A stretch of 64,000 bases of DNA from Mesorhizobium koreense (GCF_031656215.1 NZ_CP134228.1:124001-188000), one strand, 5' to 3'. Positions 27,727 through 40,056 are shown, counted from the stretch's first letter. Made by a program: numbers and translations. Notes: generated by a model not told the origin, from the letters alone.

Positions 27727-28428
27727 TCACGCCTCGCGGAAACGATAACCGACGCCGTAAAGCGTCTCGATCATGTCGAAATCATTGTCGACGACCTTGA
27801 ACTTCTTGCGCAGCCGCTTGATGTGGCTGTCGATGGTGCGATCATCGACATAGACCTGCTCGTCATAAGCAGAATCCATCAGCGCATCGCGGCTCTTCAC
27901 CACGCCCGGACGCTGGGCAAGCGAATGGAGGATGAGGAATTCGGTGACCGTCAGCGTCACCGGCTGCCCCTTCCAGGTGCAGGTGTGGCGCTCCTGGTCC
28001 ATGACGAGCTGGCCGCGCTCGAGCGAACGGCTCTGCGCGTTCGGCGATTTGGCGGCGGCCTCCCGCGCGCTGGCGCGCCTCAGGACCGCACGGACACGCT
28101 CGACCAGAAGCCGCTGCGAGAAGGGTTTGCGGATGAAATCGTCGGCGCCCATCTTGAGGCCGAAAAGCTCGTCGATCTCGTCGTCCTTGGAGGTCAGGAA
28201 GATGACCGGAAGGTCGCTCTTCTGGCGCAGCCGCCGCAGGAGTTCCATGCCGTCCATGCGCGGCATCTTGATGTCGAGGATGGCAAGGTTCGGCGGCCGC
28301 GCCGAGAGCCCCTCGAGTGCCGAGGCGCCGTCGGTGTAGGTTTCGACGCGATACCCTTCCGACTCGAGCGCAATGGATACGGACGTCAGGATATTGCGGT
28401 CGTCGTCGACCAGCGCGATTGTGGACAT
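27727..28428 (-). CDS. chvI: Response regulator ChvI
   Basis: An OmpR/PhoB-family regulator of 233 residues. The receiver domain has acidic residues at 8-10 (VDDD) and phosphoacceptor D52 in [12 protein letters not shown], and FLTSKDDE follows. The C-terminal winged helix includes [17 protein letters not shown] and [17 protein letters not shown]. It is nearly colinear with Sinorhizobium ChvI. The ATG at 28428 has GAGGGAG upstream; alternatives at 28446 and 28533 add non-family residues. chvG follows after about 107 bases; pckA is divergent, as in other rhizobia. Confidence 0.96.
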   Translation of the reverse strand: MSTIALVDDDRNILTSVSIALESEGYRVETYTDGASALEGLSARPPNLAILDIKMPRMDGMELLRRLRQKSDLPVIFLTSKDDEIDELFGLKMGADDFIRKPFSQRLLVERVRAVLRRASAREAAAKSPNAQSRSLERGQLVMDQERHTCTWKGQPVTLTVTEFLILHSLAQRPGVVKSRDALMDSAYDEQVYVDDRTIDSHIKRLRKKFKVVDNDFDMIETLYGVGYRFREA

Positions 28429-28758
28429 ATCGAGCGGCTCCCTCATCTGCGAGCGTCCCTTCGTTCGGCGGAAACCCGCCTTTGAGGGACAAATTAGGTA
28501 CAAAATGTGGCGCGGCGACCCCGCATATCGCACGACCGGTCATGGATCGGAACCCCCAAAGGGGTAATCAGACTAGTTCGATTGCGGTAACCATACCCGA
28601 CATACAAACGATTTAAATATACCTTTGAATTTTTAAACCGATTAATGATTTGATATCGCTAGTCTTTTCTGTATCTGCCCTATTTATCGCATCATTCGCG
28701 GCCTGAATGCCTTAGGCGGGCGGGCTTTTACCCAACCTATCTTTTCGACGGTGAGAAA
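28429..28758. promoter_or_regulatory. Divergent chvI/pckA promoter region
   Basis: A 330-base, locally AT-rich gap (for example around 28600-28690) between divergent genes. It must contain both promoters. No confident operator was picked out by eye and no ORF or RNA gene is visible. Confidence 0.5.
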
Positions 28759-30369
<1,611 letters not shown>

Positions 30370-30380
30370 GCTTCCCATCA

Positions 30381-30408
30381 GCCCCGGCCCGCGCCGGGGC
30401 TTTTCTTT
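30381..30408 (+). terminator. Rho-independent terminator of pckA
   Basis: The stem GCCCCGGC / GCCGGGGC with a short loop is followed directly by TTTTCTTTTT. Confidence 0.9.
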
Positions 30409-30451
30409 TTCGGCTGGGCAGTGCATCTGCTCTTCGCAAGAGGAGAACAGC

Positions 30452-31120
30452 ATGGCCGCCCTGAAAACCATACCGCTCGCCTTCGCCGGGATACCGGAGA
30501 GCGACATGCTCGGCCGGGCGCGGGATTTCCGCGCGTTGATGACGCGGCGGCGTACCGTGCGCGATTTTTCCGATCGGCCGGTGCCGCGCGAACTGATCGA
30601 GCAGGCGGTGATGACGGCCGCGACCGCGCCTTCCGGCGCCAATCAGCAGCCCTGGACCTTCGTCTGCATCGGCGACCAGGCGATCAAGGAGCGCATCCGC
30701 GCCGCAGCGGAAGCGGAGGAGCGCGCCTTCTATGAGGGCGGCGCGCCGGAGGAATGGCTGGAGGCGCTGGCGCCGCTCGGCACGGACGCCGAAAAGCCCT
30801 TCCTCGAGATCGCGCCATGGCTGATCGTCATCTTCGCGCAGCGCTACGGGCTGAAGGAGGACGGCTCGCGGCGCAAGCACTATTACGTGCCGGAATCGGT
30901 CGGCATCGCCACCGGGCTGCTGATCGCCAGCCTGCACAATGCCGGGCTCGCCGCGCTCACCCATACGCCCTCGCCGATGGGTTTCCTGAACGAGATCTGC
31001 GGCCGCCCCGAGCACGAAAAGGCGGTGATCCTGCTCGTCGCCGGCTATCCGGCCGAAACCGCCGAGGTGCCGGACATCCGGCGCAAGGGGGCGGACGAGC
31101 TGATCGTCTGGAAGGAATGA
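30452..31120 (+). CDS. Nitroreductase-family flavoprotein
   Basis: A 222-residue FMN-dependent nitroreductase-fold protein. The FMN phosphate-binding [13 protein letters not shown] lies at about 31-43 and [12 protein letters not shown] at about 59-70; [15 protein letters not shown] and LVAGYPAE follow. It resembles the iodotyrosine-deiodinase-like branch of the family. The physiological substrate is unknown. AGGAGAA precedes the ATG. Its stop overlaps the arfB start as ATGA, so these two genes are coupled. Confidence 0.87.
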   Translation: MAALKTIPLAFAGIPESDMLGRARDFRALMTRRRTVRDFSDRPVPRELIEQAVMTAATAPSGANQQPWTFVCIGDQAIKERIRAAAEAEERAFYEGGAPEEWLEALAPLGTDAEKPFLEIAPWLIVIFAQRYGLKEDGSRRKHYYVPESVGIATGLLIASLHNAGLAALTHTPSPMGFLNEICGRPEHEKAVILLVAGYPAETAEVPDIRRKGADELIVWKE

Positions 31121-31554
31121 CGGAGGATCGCCGGATTCGGGTGGCGTCGAACGTCTTCATCGACGAAGACGATCTGGAAGAGGCGTTCATCCGCGCTTCC
31201 GGCCCCGGCGGCCAGAACGTCAACAAGGTGGCGACGGCGGTGCAGCTTCGCTTCGACACGCGCCGTGCGGCCGGGTTGCCGGAAGAGGTGCGCGACCGGA
31301 CGATAAGGCTTGCCGGCCAGCGCGCCACCAAGGACGGCGTGATCGTCATCGAGGCTTCGCGCTTCCGCACGCAGGAGCGGAACCGGCAGGATGCGCGCGA
31401 TCGTCTGGTAGCGCTGGTTGCCAAGGCGGCCGAGCCGCCGCCACCGCCGCGCAAGAAAACGCGGCCGACGAAAGGGTCGGTCGAGAGAAGGCTGAAGGCG
31501 AAGGCTGGCCGCTCGACGATCAAGAAGATGCGCGGCCGCGTTTCAGAGGACTAG
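31117..31554 (+). CDS. arfB: Alternative ribosome-rescue factor ArfB (YaeJ)
   Basis: A stop-codon-independent peptidyl-tRNA hydrolase that frees stalled ribosomes. The 145-residue protein has the catalytic GGQ in [15 protein letters not shown] at about residues 26-40 and a basic C-terminal tail ([22 protein letters not shown]) that enters the empty mRNA channel. The ATG at 31117 overlaps the preceding stop by four bases; the frame is open far upstream but shadows the nitroreductase. Confidence 0.94.
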   Translation: MTEDRRIRVASNVFIDEDDLEEAFIRASGPGGQNVNKVATAVQLRFDTRRAAGLPEEVRDRTIRLAGQRATKDGVIVIEASRFRTQERNRQDARDRLVALVAKAAEPPPPPRKKTRPTKGSVERRLKAKAGRSTIKKMRGRVSED

Positions 31555-31583
31555 AGGCCGACCGCGCGCAGGGAGAATTCTAC

Positions 31584-32198
31584 ATGCCCATGCTGACGGA
31601 AGGCGTCCAGTACCTGCCGGAGCATCTCGACCGCATGACGCAGGAGGCGCTCGTCGAGGACATCCGCGGGGTGGTCGAAGCTGCACCGCTTTACGTCCCG
31701 ACCATGCCGAAGAGCGGCAAGCCCATGAGCGTGCGCATGACCAATTGCGGCGAACTGGGCTGGGTGACCGACCGCGACGGCGGCTACCGCTATCAGGCGC
31801 AGCATCCCGTGACCGGCGATCCATGGCCGCCGATTCCGGAGCGGCTGATGGCACTGTGGCGGGAGCTCGCCGACTATCCGCATCCGCCGCAGGCCTGCCT
31901 CGTCAATTTCTATTCCGACAGCGCCCGGATGGGCCTGCATCAGGATCGCGACGAGAAGGAATTTTCCGCACCCGTCCTCTCGGTCTCGCTCGGCGACAGC
32001 TGTCTTTTTCGGGTCGGCGGGACAAAGCGGAGCGACCCCACCGTTTCCGTCCGTCTTTCGAGCGGCGATGTCGTTGTCCTCGGCCGCGAAGGGAGGCTCG
32101 CCTTCCATGGCGTCGACCGCGTCTGTCCCGAGACTTCGACACTCCTGAAGAAGGGCGGACGCATCAACCTGACGCTGAGAAGGGTGACGTTGCCCTGA
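31584..32198 (+). CDS. alkB: Alkylated DNA repair dioxygenase AlkB
   Basis: An Fe(II)/2-oxoglutarate dioxygenase that removes methyl groups from 1-meA and 3-meC in DNA. The 204 residues carry the iron ligands in MGLHQDRDE (HxD) and in LAFHGVDR, and the 2-oxoglutarate-binding RINLTLRRV at the C-terminus; NFYSDSARMG is the family segment. It lies 29 bases after arfB and converges on hutC. Confidence 0.95.
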   Translation: MPMLTEGVQYLPEHLDRMTQEALVEDIRGVVEAAPLYVPTMPKSGKPMSVRMTNCGELGWVTDRDGGYRYQAQHPVTGDPWPPIPERLMALWRELADYPHPPQACLVNFYSDSARMGLHQDRDEKEFSAPVLSVSLGDSCLFRVGGTKRSDPTVSVRLSSGDVVVLGREGRLAFHGVDRVCPETSTLLKKGGRINLTLRRVTLP

Positions 32199-32213
32199 TC
32201 CTGGGGCCTTGAT

Positions 32214-32915
32214 CTACAACTCCGTCACGATGCGATGGCTGGGCGGGTGAACCATGCGCACGAAGGTGACCGGCTTGTCGGCGAGCCATGTCAGCCGCTC
32301 CGCGACGAAGACCGCCTCGCCCTCCGGCAGGCCGAGCAGCGCGGCTTCCTCCGCGCCGGCGCGGGCCGCCCGGAAAATGAATTCAGCACGCGAGAAGGGC
32401 GCGTTCGTCACCAGCCACTCGTTCGGGCTGACGGTATCGAACGGTGCATCGCGGACATCCGGCACGGCGTCAGGATTGATCCAGCGATCCTCGTATTGGT
32501 AGGGCGCGCCGTCGGCGAGATGCAGGCAGCGGACATGCAGCATGCGCGCGGACTTCTCCAGCCCGAGCCGGTCGGCCACCGCCTCGCCCGCCTTGTCGGT
32601 CTCGCAGCCCAGCAGCCGATAGCGGTATTCCGCGCCCTTCGCCTCGATCTCCTGCCGCACCAAGGGGATGACGAAGCGCGCCTCGCGCACCGGATTGAGC
32701 GAGACCCGCGTGCCGGCCTTGCGCCGCCGCTCGAGGATGCCGGCGCGGGCGAGATCCTGCAGCGCGCGGTTGACCGTCGCCCGCGAACAGCCGAATTCGG
32801 CGGCAAGCGCCTGCTCGCCGGGGATCAGCGCGCCTGGCTCCCAGACGCGCTTGGCGATGCGTTTCAGGATATCCTCGCTAATGTCGCGATAGGAGAGGCG
32901 CTTGCCGTTGCTCAT
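32214..32915 (-). CDS. hutC: Histidine utilisation repressor HutC (GntR/HutC family)
   Basis: A 233-residue GntR-type repressor with an N-terminal winged helix (ALAAEFGCSRATVNRALQDLARAGILERR) and a C-terminal UTRA ligand domain (from about residue 90 to the end, including LHVRCLHLADGAPYQYEDRWI). HutC usually senses urocanate and represses hut genes. The ATG at 32915 overlaps the hutF stop by four bases; a start at 32942 would lie inside hutF. A GntR-type palindrome in the hutF-hutI gap is its probable operator. Confidence 0.94.
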   Translation of the reverse strand: MSNGKRLSYRDISEDILKRIAKRVWEPGALIPGEQALAAEFGCSRATVNRALQDLARAGILERRRKAGTRVSLNPVREARFVIPLVRQEIEAKGAEYRYRLLGCETDKAGEAVADRLGLEKSARMLHVRCLHLADGAPYQYEDRWINPDAVPDVRDAPFDTVSPNEWLVTNAPFSRAEFIFRAARAGAEEAALLGLPEGEAVFVAERLTWLADKPVTFVRMVHPPSHRIVTEL

Positions 32916-34285
32916 AGCTTCGCGGCGATCGCCGTCAGGCATTCGTGATAACGCCGGGCGATTTCCTCGCGGCGGACATGGCGGCCCTCCGCCACCCTAT
33001 GGCGGCCGGCCGACCAGAGGTCCGAAACCTTGCCGTCACCGCAGAATATCCAGTTGTCGAGCGGCAGATCGGGCTGTTTTGCGAGCATCAACCCCTCGCC
33101 CCTTTGCAACGCGACCAGATCGGCCCACAGCCCCGGCGCGATGCGGCCCGACTGGCGGCCCAGCGCCTGTGCGCCTCCGGCAAGCGCTTTGCCGTAGAGG
33201 ACGCGGCCGGCCGACTGGCCGGCGCCGGCCAGCACGACGCGAGCATGGTCGCGCAGGCGCTGCGAATATTCGAACTGGCGCAGTTCCTCGTTGAGGGTGA
33301 TGCGGATGTTGGAGTCGGAGCCGACGCCTATCGATCCGCCGGACGCAAGGAAGCGGGCGCCGTCGAATATGCCGTCGCCGAGATTGGCTTCCGTGACCGG
33401 ACAGAGGCCGGCAACCGCGCCGCTCCGCGCCAACGCCTCGGTCTCGCGCGGCTCCATATGGGTACAGTGGATGAGGCACCAGCGCTTGTCCACAGGCATG
33501 TTGGCAAGCAGCCATTCGACCGGCCGCGCGCCAAGCTCGGCCAGCGCCTCCTCCACCTCGCCCTCCTGCTCGGCAATGTGCATATGGAAGGGCGCGTCGG
33601 GCAGCATGCCGGTCAGCGCTTCCAGATCGGCTGGACCGACGGCGCGCAGCGAGTGCGGCGCGACGCCGAGGCCGGTGTCGGGGGAAAGGCCTTTGACGAT
33701 CTCGCCCGCCCGCTCCATCTCCGCCGCGAATCCGTCGAGTCTGTTGCCGAAGCGAAGCTGGCCGCCGGCAAGCGGGCGGCCGTCGACGCCGCCTTGCGCG
33801 TAATAGACCGGTAAAAGCGTGAGGCCGATGCCGGTCGAGGCTTGCGCCGCGGCGATCCGAACGGACAGTTCGCCGGGATCGTCATAGGCGCCGCCGCCCG
33901 GCCGGTTGTGGAGGTAATGGAACTCCGCCACTGCCGCGAAGCCGGCTTCCTGCATCTCCATGAAGGCGAAGGCGGCGACGGCCTCGATATCCTCCGGCGA
34001 GAGAAGGTCGAGAAAGCGGTACATCACCTCGCGCCACGTCCAGAAACTATCGCGCTCGGAGGGGCCGCGCCGTTCGGTCAGGCCAGCCATGGCGCGCTGG
34101 AAGGTGTGGCTGTGCAGGTTGCAGGCGGCCGGCAGCAGCGTCTCGACATGCATGCTGCCGGGCGCGGCCTTAACGTCCTTCGCGACCGAAGCGACGCGGC
34201 CATCATCGTCGATCCCGACAAGGACATCTTTCGCCCAGCCATCCTCGAGGAGCGCCGTCGCCGCGAATATCGTCCGCATGGCCAT
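32912..34285 (-). CDS. hutF: Formimidoylglutamate deiminase
   Basis: An amidohydrolase of 457 residues that turns N-formimino-L-glutamate into N-formylglutamate and ammonia, the branch of histidine breakdown that then needs HutG deformylase. Metal ligands are visible in NLHSHTFQRAMAG (HxH) at about residues 56-68, in FHMHIAEQEGEVEEAL, in IHCTHMEP and in GVGSDSNIRI. It may start at the second ATG, at 34279, which has a better spaced GGAA. It is coupled to hutC and divergent from hutI. Confidence 0.95.
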   Translation of the reverse strand: MAMRTIFAATALLEDGWAKDVLVGIDDDGRVASVAKDVKAAPGSMHVETLLPAACNLHSHTFQRAMAGLTERRGPSERDSFWTWREVMYRFLDLLSPEDIEAVAAFAFMEMQEAGFAAVAEFHYLHNRPGGGAYDDPGELSVRIAAAQASTGIGLTLLPVYYAQGGVDGRPLAGGQLRFGNRLDGFAAEMERAGEIVKGLSPDTGLGVAPHSLRAVGPADLEALTGMLPDAPFHMHIAEQEGEVEEALAELGARPVEWLLANMPVDKRWCLIHCTHMEPRETEALARSGAVAGLCPVTEANLGDGIFDGARFLASGGSIGVGSDSNIRITLNEELRQFEYSQRLRDHARVVLAGAGQSAGRVLYGKALAGGAQALGRQSGRIAPGLWADLVALQRGEGLMLAKQPDLPLDNWIFCGDGKVSDLWSAGRHRVAEGRHVRREEIARRYHECLTAIAAKL

Positions 34286-34298
34286 TTCCGTGTTGACT

Positions 34299-34318
34299 TA
34301 TTTTGTCTAGACATAATA
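34299..34318. promoter_or_regulatory. Probable HutC operator
   Basis: The perfect 10-base palindrome TGTCTAGACA is flanked by further symmetric TATT / AATA, giving a 20-base near-palindrome in the 69-base gap between hutF and hutI. It fits the GTnTAGAC-type half-sites of HutC/GntR repressors. One site would serve both directions. Confidence 0.7.
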
Positions 34319-34354
34319 GCATCAAATCGAGACATGTGAACCGCCTCAGGCACC

Positions 34355-35554
34355 ATGAACAGAAAAATCGTCAAAGCCACGAACATCGCCACGATGCAGC
34401 CGGGTGGGACCGCTTACGGCCTCGTCGCGGATGGCGCGATCGGGATCGAGGACGGCCGCATCGCCTGGGTCGGCAAGGCCGATGCGGTGCCGGCCGATTG
34501 GCGCGGCACCACCGTTGAGGATTGCGGCAACCGGCTCGTGACGCCTGCCCTGATCGACTGCCACACGCATCTCGTCTTCGGCGGCAACCGGGCGAAGGAA
34601 TTCGAGATGCGGCTTCAAGGCGCGACTTATGAGGAGATCGCGCGCGCCGGCGGCGGCATCGTCTCGACAGTCACGGCGACGCGGGCGCTCTCCGAGGATG
34701 AACTGGTCGAAGCCGCCCTTCCCCGGCTCGATGCGCTGATGGCCGAAGGGGTCGGGACGATCGAGATCAAGTCGGGCTACGGACTGACGATCGAGGACGA
34801 ATTGAAGATGCTGCGCGCCGCGCGACGGCTCGGCGAATTGCGCAAGGTGCGAGTGAAGACGAGCTACCTTGCCGCGCATGCCGTCCCTGCGGAATACAAG
34901 GGCCGCGCCGACGCCTATATCGACGAGGTGGTGCTGCCGGGCCTCGATGCCGCGCAGGCCGAAGGGCTGGTCGATGCCGTCGACGGGTTCTGCGAGGGCA
35001 TCGCCTTTTCGCCAGCGCAGATCGCGCGCGTCTTCGAACGCGCGAAGGCGCTTGGCATCCCGGTCAAGCTCCACGCCGAGCAGCTTTCCAATCTGGGTGG
35101 GGCTGCACTCGCAGCCTCCTATCGCGCGCTGTCGGCCGACCATCTCGAATATCTGGACGAAGCTGACGCCGAGGCCATGGCGAAAAACGGGACCGTCGCG
35201 GTCCTGCTTCCCGGAGCCTTCTATTTCCTGCGTGAAAAGCAGGCGCCGCCGGTCGATGCGCTGCGCTCGGCGGGCGTGCCGATCGCCATCGCCACCGACT
35301 GCAATCCCGGCTCCTCACCGCTCGCCTCGCTCCTTCTGACCATGAACATGGCCTCGACGCTCTTCCGCCTCGCGCCCGAGGAGGCGCTTGCCGGCGTGAC
35401 CCGCAATGCCGCGCGAGCGCTCGGGCTGGCGGAAGAAGTCGGGACGATCGAGGTCGGCAAACGCGCCGAGCTTGCGGTGTGGGACGTCGGACATCCGGCC
35501 GAACTGGCGTATCGGATCGGGTTCAATGCGCTGAACAAGGTGATCGTGGGATGA
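34355..35554 (+). CDS. hutI: Imidazolonepropionase
   Basis: HutI hydrolyses imidazolone-5-propionate to formiminoglutamate, the third step of histidine degradation. The 399-residue amidohydrolase has the metal motif [12 protein letters not shown] at about residues 67-78, [23 protein letters not shown] and the late [11 protein letters not shown]. It is first in the plus-strand hutI-H-G-U run. Confidence 0.96.
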   Translation: MNRKIVKATNIATMQPGGTAYGLVADGAIGIEDGRIAWVGKADAVPADWRGTTVEDCGNRLVTPALIDCHTHLVFGGNRAKEFEMRLQGATYEEIARAGGGIVSTVTATRALSEDELVEAALPRLDALMAEGVGTIEIKSGYGLTIEDELKMLRAARRLGELRKVRVKTSYLAAHAVPAEYKGRADAYIDEVVLPGLDAAQAEGLVDAVDGFCEGIAFSPAQIARVFERAKALGIPVKLHAEQLSNLGGAALAASYRALSADHLEYLDEADAEAMAKNGTVAVLLPGAFYFLREKQAPPVDALRSAGVPIAIATDCNPGSSPLASLLLTMNMASTLFRLAPEEALAGVTRNAARALGLAEEVGTIEVGKRAELAVWDVGHPAELAYRIGFNALNKVIVG

Positions 35555-35588
35555 TGGAGATAATTCGCTCAGCGCCGCGCCGCTTCGC

Positions 35589-35748
35589 ACCCCCCTCTGT
35601 CCTGCCGGACATCTCCCCCTCAAGGGGGGAGATCAGGCCTTCATCTTTGCTCTCACCAATCACCAGCACTGCAGGATGGGAGCCGAGCCGAGCGGCCGCC
35701 GTAATCTCCCCCCTTGAGGGGGAGATGTCCGGCAGGGCAGAGGGGGGT
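35589..35748. repeat. 160-bp palindromic repeat, family B
   Basis: Outer arms ACCCCCCTCTG...CAGAGGGGGGT enclose a TGCCGGACATCTCCCCC segment and its inverse, and each arm has its own small CCCCCTcAAGGGGG hairpin. It fills the hutI-hutH gap. The whole can form a long stem or two hairpins. Confidence 0.8.
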
Positions 35749-35807
35749 GATTTCGGCCGCAAGACATTCAAAGCCTCGGGCGCGATCCATGAGATGGAGT
35801 CGCGCCC

Positions 35808-37343
35808 ATGACCCTCACTCTCCATCCCGGTGCCATCACGCTTGAAACGCTGGAGCGCATCTATCGAGGGTCCGAACCTGTCCGCCTCGCCTCCGCCTCG
35901 CATCCGCGCATCGAGGCCGCCGCCGCCCGCATCGCGGAGATCGCCGGCGGGGCCGACGCCGTCTACGGCATCAACACCGGCTTCGGGAAGCTTGCCAGCG
36001 TACGCATCCCGGCGGCGGACGTGGCCACCCTCCAGCGCAACCTCATCCTCTCGCATTGCTGCGGCGTCGGCCAGCCGCTGAAGCCTCAGATCGTGCGTCT
36101 CGTCATGGCGTTGAAGCTGATGTCGCTCGGGCGCGGCGCGTCGGGCGTGCGCATGGAGACGGTGTCGCTGATCGAAGCGATGCTGGAAAAAGGCGTTGTG
36201 CCGGTCATCCCGGAAAAGGGCTCGGTCGGGGCTTCGGGTGACCTCGCGCCGCTTGCCCACATGACCGCCGCGATGATCGGCGAAGGCAAGGCATATCTGG
36301 CCGGCGAAAGGATGGCCGCGCGGGCGGCACTCGAAAAAGCCGGGCTGAAGCCGGTCGTGCTCGCCGCCAAGGAAGGGCTTGCGCTGATCAACGGCACGCA
36401 GGTCTCGACCGCGCTGGCGCTTGCCGGGCTTTTCGAGACGCATCGCGCGGCAAACGCGGCGCTGGTCACCGGCGCGCTCTCGACCGATGCCGCGATGGGC
36501 TCCTCCGCGCCATTCCATCCCGAAATCCACGCACTGCGCGGCCATCAGGGCCAGATCGACACGGCGGCGGCGCTGTGGCGTTTGCTCGACGGCTCGGAAA
36601 TCCGCGAAAGCCACCGGCTCGGCGACGAGCGCGTGCAGGACCCTTATTGCATACGCTGCCAGCCGCAGGTGGACGGTGCAGCACTCGACATATTGCGCCA
36701 GTGTGCACGCACGCTCACGCTTGAAGCCAATGCCGTGACCGACAATCCGCTTGTGCTCTCCGACGGCTCGGTCGTCTCCGGCGGCAATTTCCACGCCGAG
36801 CCTGTGGCGTTCGCGGCCGACCAGATCGCGCTCGCCATCTGCGAGATCGGGGCCATTGCCCAAAGACGCATCGCGCTTCTGGTCGATCCGGCGCTCTCCT
36901 TCGGCTTGCCGGCCTTCCTGGCGAAGAAGCCGGGGCTCAATTCCGGCCTGATGATCGCCGAGGTCACTTCCGCCGCGCTGATGAGCGAGAACAAGCAGCG
37001 CGCGCATCCGGCCTCGATCGATTCCACGCCGACCTCCGCCAACCAGGAGGACCATGTGTCCATGGCCTGCCACGGCGCGCGCCGGCTTCTCGACATGGCC
37101 GAAAACCTCGCCGCGATCATCGGCATCGAGGCGGTCACGGCGGCGCAGGGCATCGACTTTCGGGCGCCGCTCAAGACCAGCGGCGAATTGCAGAAGGCGC
37201 ATCAGGCGGTCCGCAACGCCGTCCCGGCGCTGGAGGTGGACCGCTATATGGCGGGCGACCTCGCGGCCGCTGGTGAATTGGTGCGTTCGGGGGCGCTCTG
37301 CGACAGCGTTTCGGCGGGCATTTTGCCTGGGCTGGAGGGATGA
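35808..37343 (+). CDS. hutH: Histidine ammonia-lyase
   Basis: HutH removes ammonia from L-histidine to give urocanate, using the MIO group formed from Ala-Ser-Gly. That triad is in [15 protein letters not shown] at about residues 138-152. The 511 residues are full length; TGFGKLA near the N-terminus and the [12 protein letters not shown] segment are conserved. A 250-base repeat-bearing gap lies before it. Confidence 0.97.
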   Translation: MTLTLHPGAITLETLERIYRGSEPVRLASASHPRIEAAAARIAEIAGGADAVYGINTGFGKLASVRIPAADVATLQRNLILSHCCGVGQPLKPQIVRLVMALKLMSLGRGASGVRMETVSLIEAMLEKGVVPVIPEKGSVGASGDLAPLAHMTAAMIGEGKAYLAGERMAARAALEKAGLKPVVLAAKEGLALINGTQVSTALALAGLFETHRAANAALVTGALSTDAAMGSSAPFHPEIHALRGHQGQIDTAAALWRLLDGSEIRESHRLGDERVQDPYCIRCQPQVDGAALDILRQCARTLTLEANAVTDNPLVLSDGSVVSGGNFHAEPVAFAADQIALAICEIGAIAQRRIALLVDPALSFGLPAFLAKKPGLNSGLMIAEVTSAALMSENKQRAHPASIDSTPTSANQEDHVSMACHGARRLLDMAENLAAIIGIEAVTAAQGIDFRAPLKTSGELQKAHQAVRNAVPALEVDRYMAGDLAAAGELVRSGALCDSVSAGILPGLEG

Positions 37344-37379
37344 TGATACTTATAGCAGATGGAAACGGCACGGCCGTTT

Positions 37380-37519
37380 ACCCCCACCCCTGTCCCCTCC
37401 CCACAAGGGGGAGGGAGACGCCGGCACCGCGTTCCTGGCTAAAATCGTCGAAGTTTGCGCCACTCAGCGTCGGAGCAAAGTCTCCCTCCCCCTTGTGGGG
37501 AGGGGCTAGGGGTGGGGGT
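37380..37519. repeat. 140-bp palindromic repeat, family C
   Basis: Arms ACCCCCACCCCTGTCCCC...GGGGCTAGGGGTGGGGGT enclose CCCCACAAGGGGGAGGGAG and its inverse, in the hutH-hutG gap. The outer bases resemble family A but the inner arms differ. Confidence 0.8.
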
Positions 37520-37575
37520 GTTTTCACACAATCGCCTCGCAAAAGGGGGCATGGCCTATCGTTCGGAGTCCCTCA

Positions 37576-38382
37576 ATGACCCCCTTTGAAATCACCCGCG
37601 GCACCTCGCCCGTCATCCTCGGCTTCCCGCATACCGGTACGGAGGTGCCGCCGGACATATGGGCCGACCTCAACGAGGAAGGCCGCAAGCTGCGCGATAC
37701 GGACTGGCACATCCACCGCCTCTATGCCGGCCTGCTGCCGGAGGTGACGACAGTCCGCGCGACCTTCCATCGCTATTGCATCGACGCTAACCGCGACCCG
37801 TCGGGCGCCAGCCTCTATCCGGGGCAGAACACGACGGGGCTTGTGCCGCTCACCGATTTCGACGACCAGCCGCTCTGGTCGAAGGAACCGGACGGGAAGG
37901 AGATCGAACGGCGCAAGGCGCTGTTCCATGCGCCCTACCATGCGGCGCTTGCAGCCGAAATCGAGCGCGTGAAATCTATCCACGGCATCGCCGTGCTCTA
38001 CGATTGCCACTCGATCCGCTCAAAATGCCCGTTCCTGTTCGACGGCATCCTGCCCGACTTCAACATCGGCACCGACAACGGCAGGACCTGCGCACCGGAA
38101 CTCGAGGAGGCCGTGGTCGACATCTGCCGCTCGGCGAAGGGCTATACGTCGATCCTCAACGGCCGCTTCCGCGGCGGCTGGACGACGCGGCACTATGGAA
38201 GGCCGCAGGATGGCGTCCATGCCGTGCAGATGGAACTGGCGCAGTCCACCCATCTCGCGACCGAAGAACCGCCCTTCGCCTATGACGAGACCAAGGCCGA
38301 AAGGCTGCGCGTCCATCTCGGCGCCATCCTGAAGCGCCTCGAGGAAATCGCCCTTTCGATGAAATCCGGAGTCTGGTCATGA
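37576..38382 (+). CDS. hutG: N-formylglutamate deformylase
   Basis: HutG hydrolyses N-formylglutamate to glutamate and formate, the last step of the HutF-dependent pathway. The 268-residue protein matches the N-formylglutamate amidohydrolase family: [10 protein letters not shown] near the N-terminus, [18 protein letters not shown] at about 137-154, and [12 protein letters not shown]. It should be cytoplasmic and metal-dependent. Its stop overlaps the hutU start as ATGA. Confidence 0.95.
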   Translation: MTPFEITRGTSPVILGFPHTGTEVPPDIWADLNEEGRKLRDTDWHIHRLYAGLLPEVTTVRATFHRYCIDANRDPSGASLYPGQNTTGLVPLTDFDDQPLWSKEPDGKEIERRKALFHAPYHAALAAEIERVKSIHGIAVLYDCHSIRSKCPFLFDGILPDFNIGTDNGRTCAPELEEAVVDICRSAKGYTSILNGRFRGGWTTRHYGRPQDGVHAVQMELAQSTHLATEEPPFAYDETKAERLRVHLGAILKRLEEIALSMKSGVWS

Positions 38383-40052
38383 CCAATCCCCGTCACAACA
38401 TCCGCGAGATCCATGCGCCGCGCGGCCCGGAACTCAACGCGCTTTCCTGGCAAACGGAAGCGCCGCTCAGGATGCTGATGAACAATCTCGATCCGGGCGT
38501 GGCGGAAAACCCGAACGAGCTCGTCGTCTATGGCGGCATCGGCCGCGCCGCGCGCACCTGGAACGATTTCGACGCCATCGTGGCGACGCTGAAGACGCTG
38601 AAGGAGGACGAGACGCTGCTCGTCCAGTCGGGCAAGCCGGTCGGCGTCTTCCGCACCCACGCCGACGCGCCGCGCGTGCTGATCGCCAATTCCAACCTCG
38701 TGCCGCACTGGGCCGACTGGGACCATTTCAACGAGCTCGATCGCAAGGGCCTGATGATGTACGGCCAGATGACGGCCGGGTCGTGGATCTATATCGGCAC
38801 GCAGGGCATCGTGCAGGGCACCTACGAGACCTTCGTGGAGGCCGGCCGCCAGCACTATAACGGCGATCTCAAGGGGAAATGGATCCTGACCGCGGGCCTG
38901 GGCGGCATGGGCGGGGCGCAGCCGCTTGCCGCCATCATGGCCGGTGCCTCCTGCCTCGCCATCGAATGCGACCCCGACCGCATCGATTTCAGGCTCCGCA
39001 CCCGCTATGTCGACGAGCGTGCGGATACGCTCGACGAGGCACTCGCCATGATCGAGCGTTGGACGAAGGCCGGCGAAGCGAAGTCGGTCGGGCTTGTCGG
39101 CAACGCCGCCGAGATCGTGCCGGAACTTCACCGGCGCGGCGTCAGGCCGGACATCCTGACCGACCAGACCTCTGCGCACGATCCGCTCAACGGCTATCTG
39201 CCGAAGGGCTGGTCGCTCGGGGAATGGCGCGAAAAACGCGAGAGCGATCCGAAGGCGGTGGAAAAGGCAGCCCGCCAATCCATGCGCGAGCATGTGGAGG
39301 CCATGGTCGGCTTCTGGAACGACGGCGTGCCGACGCTCGACTACGGCAACAATATCCGCCAGGTCGCCAAGGACGAGGGCTTCGACAACGCGTTCGCCTT
39401 TCCAGGCTTCGTTCCCGCCTATATCCGCCCGCTCTTCTGCCGCGGCATCGGCCCCTTCCGTTGGGCCGCCCTTTCGGGCGACCCGGAGGACATCTTCCGC
39501 ACCGACGCCAAGGTCAAGGAACTGACGCCGGGCAATACGCATCTGCACAATTGGCTCGACATGGCAAGGGAGCGCATCGCTTTCCAGGGCCTGCCGGCGC
39601 GCATCTGCTGGGTGGGCCTCGGCGACCGCCACCGGCTCGGCCTCGCCTTCAACGAGATGGTGGCGAAGGGCGAGTTGAAGGCGCCGGTCGTCATCGGCCG
39701 CGACCATCTCGATTCCGGCTCCGTCGCCTCGCCCAACCGTGAGACCGAGGCGATGAAGGACGGGTCGGACGCCGTGTCGGACTGGCCCCTCCTCAACGCG
39801 CTGCTCAATTGCGCCTCGGGCGCGACATGGGTGTCGCTGCACCATGGCGGCGGCGTCGGCATGGGCTTTTCGCAGCACGCCGGAATGGTGATCTGCGCCG
39901 ACGGCACGCCGGAAGCGGCGAAGCGGCTCGAGCGCGTGCTGTGGAACGACCCAGCCACCGGCGTCATGCGCCATGCGGATGCCGGTTACGAGACGGCAAT
40001 CGAATGCGCGAAGGAAAAGGGGCTGAGGCTGCCGGCCATCCTCGGCAACTGA
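38379..40052 (+). CDS. hutU: Urocanate hydratase
   Basis: HutU hydrates urocanate to imidazolone propionate with tightly bound NAD as electrophile. The 557-residue length is standard. Conserved segments include [28 protein letters not shown] (NAD binding, about 168-184), [14 protein letters not shown] and [15 protein letters not shown]. It is last in the hut run and translationally coupled to hutG. Confidence 0.97.
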   Translation: MTNPRHNIREIHAPRGPELNALSWQTEAPLRMLMNNLDPGVAENPNELVVYGGIGRAARTWNDFDAIVATLKTLKEDETLLVQSGKPVGVFRTHADAPRVLIANSNLVPHWADWDHFNELDRKGLMMYGQMTAGSWIYIGTQGIVQGTYETFVEAGRQHYNGDLKGKWILTAGLGGMGGAQPLAAIMAGASCLAIECDPDRIDFRLRTRYVDERADTLDEALAMIERWTKAGEAKSVGLVGNAAEIVPELHRRGVRPDILTDQTSAHDPLNGYLPKGWSLGEWREKRESDPKAVEKAARQSMREHVEAMVGFWNDGVPTLDYGNNIRQVAKDEGFDNAFAFPGFVPAYIRPLFCRGIGPFRWAALSGDPEDIFRTDAKVKELTPGNTHLHNWLDMARERIAFQGLPARICWVGLGDRHRLGLAFNEMVAKGELKAPVVIGRDHLDSGSVASPNRETEAMKDGSDAVSDWPLLNALLNCASGATWVSLHHGGGVGMGFSQHAGMVICADGTPEAAKRLERVLWNDPATGVMRHADAGYETAIECAKEKGLRLPAILGN

Positions 40053-40056
40053 CTCG

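Noticed and set aside
35523-37202. A 559-codon frame antisense to hutH
   Set aside because: It spans a palindromic repeat and the complement of hutH, and shows no protein family features.
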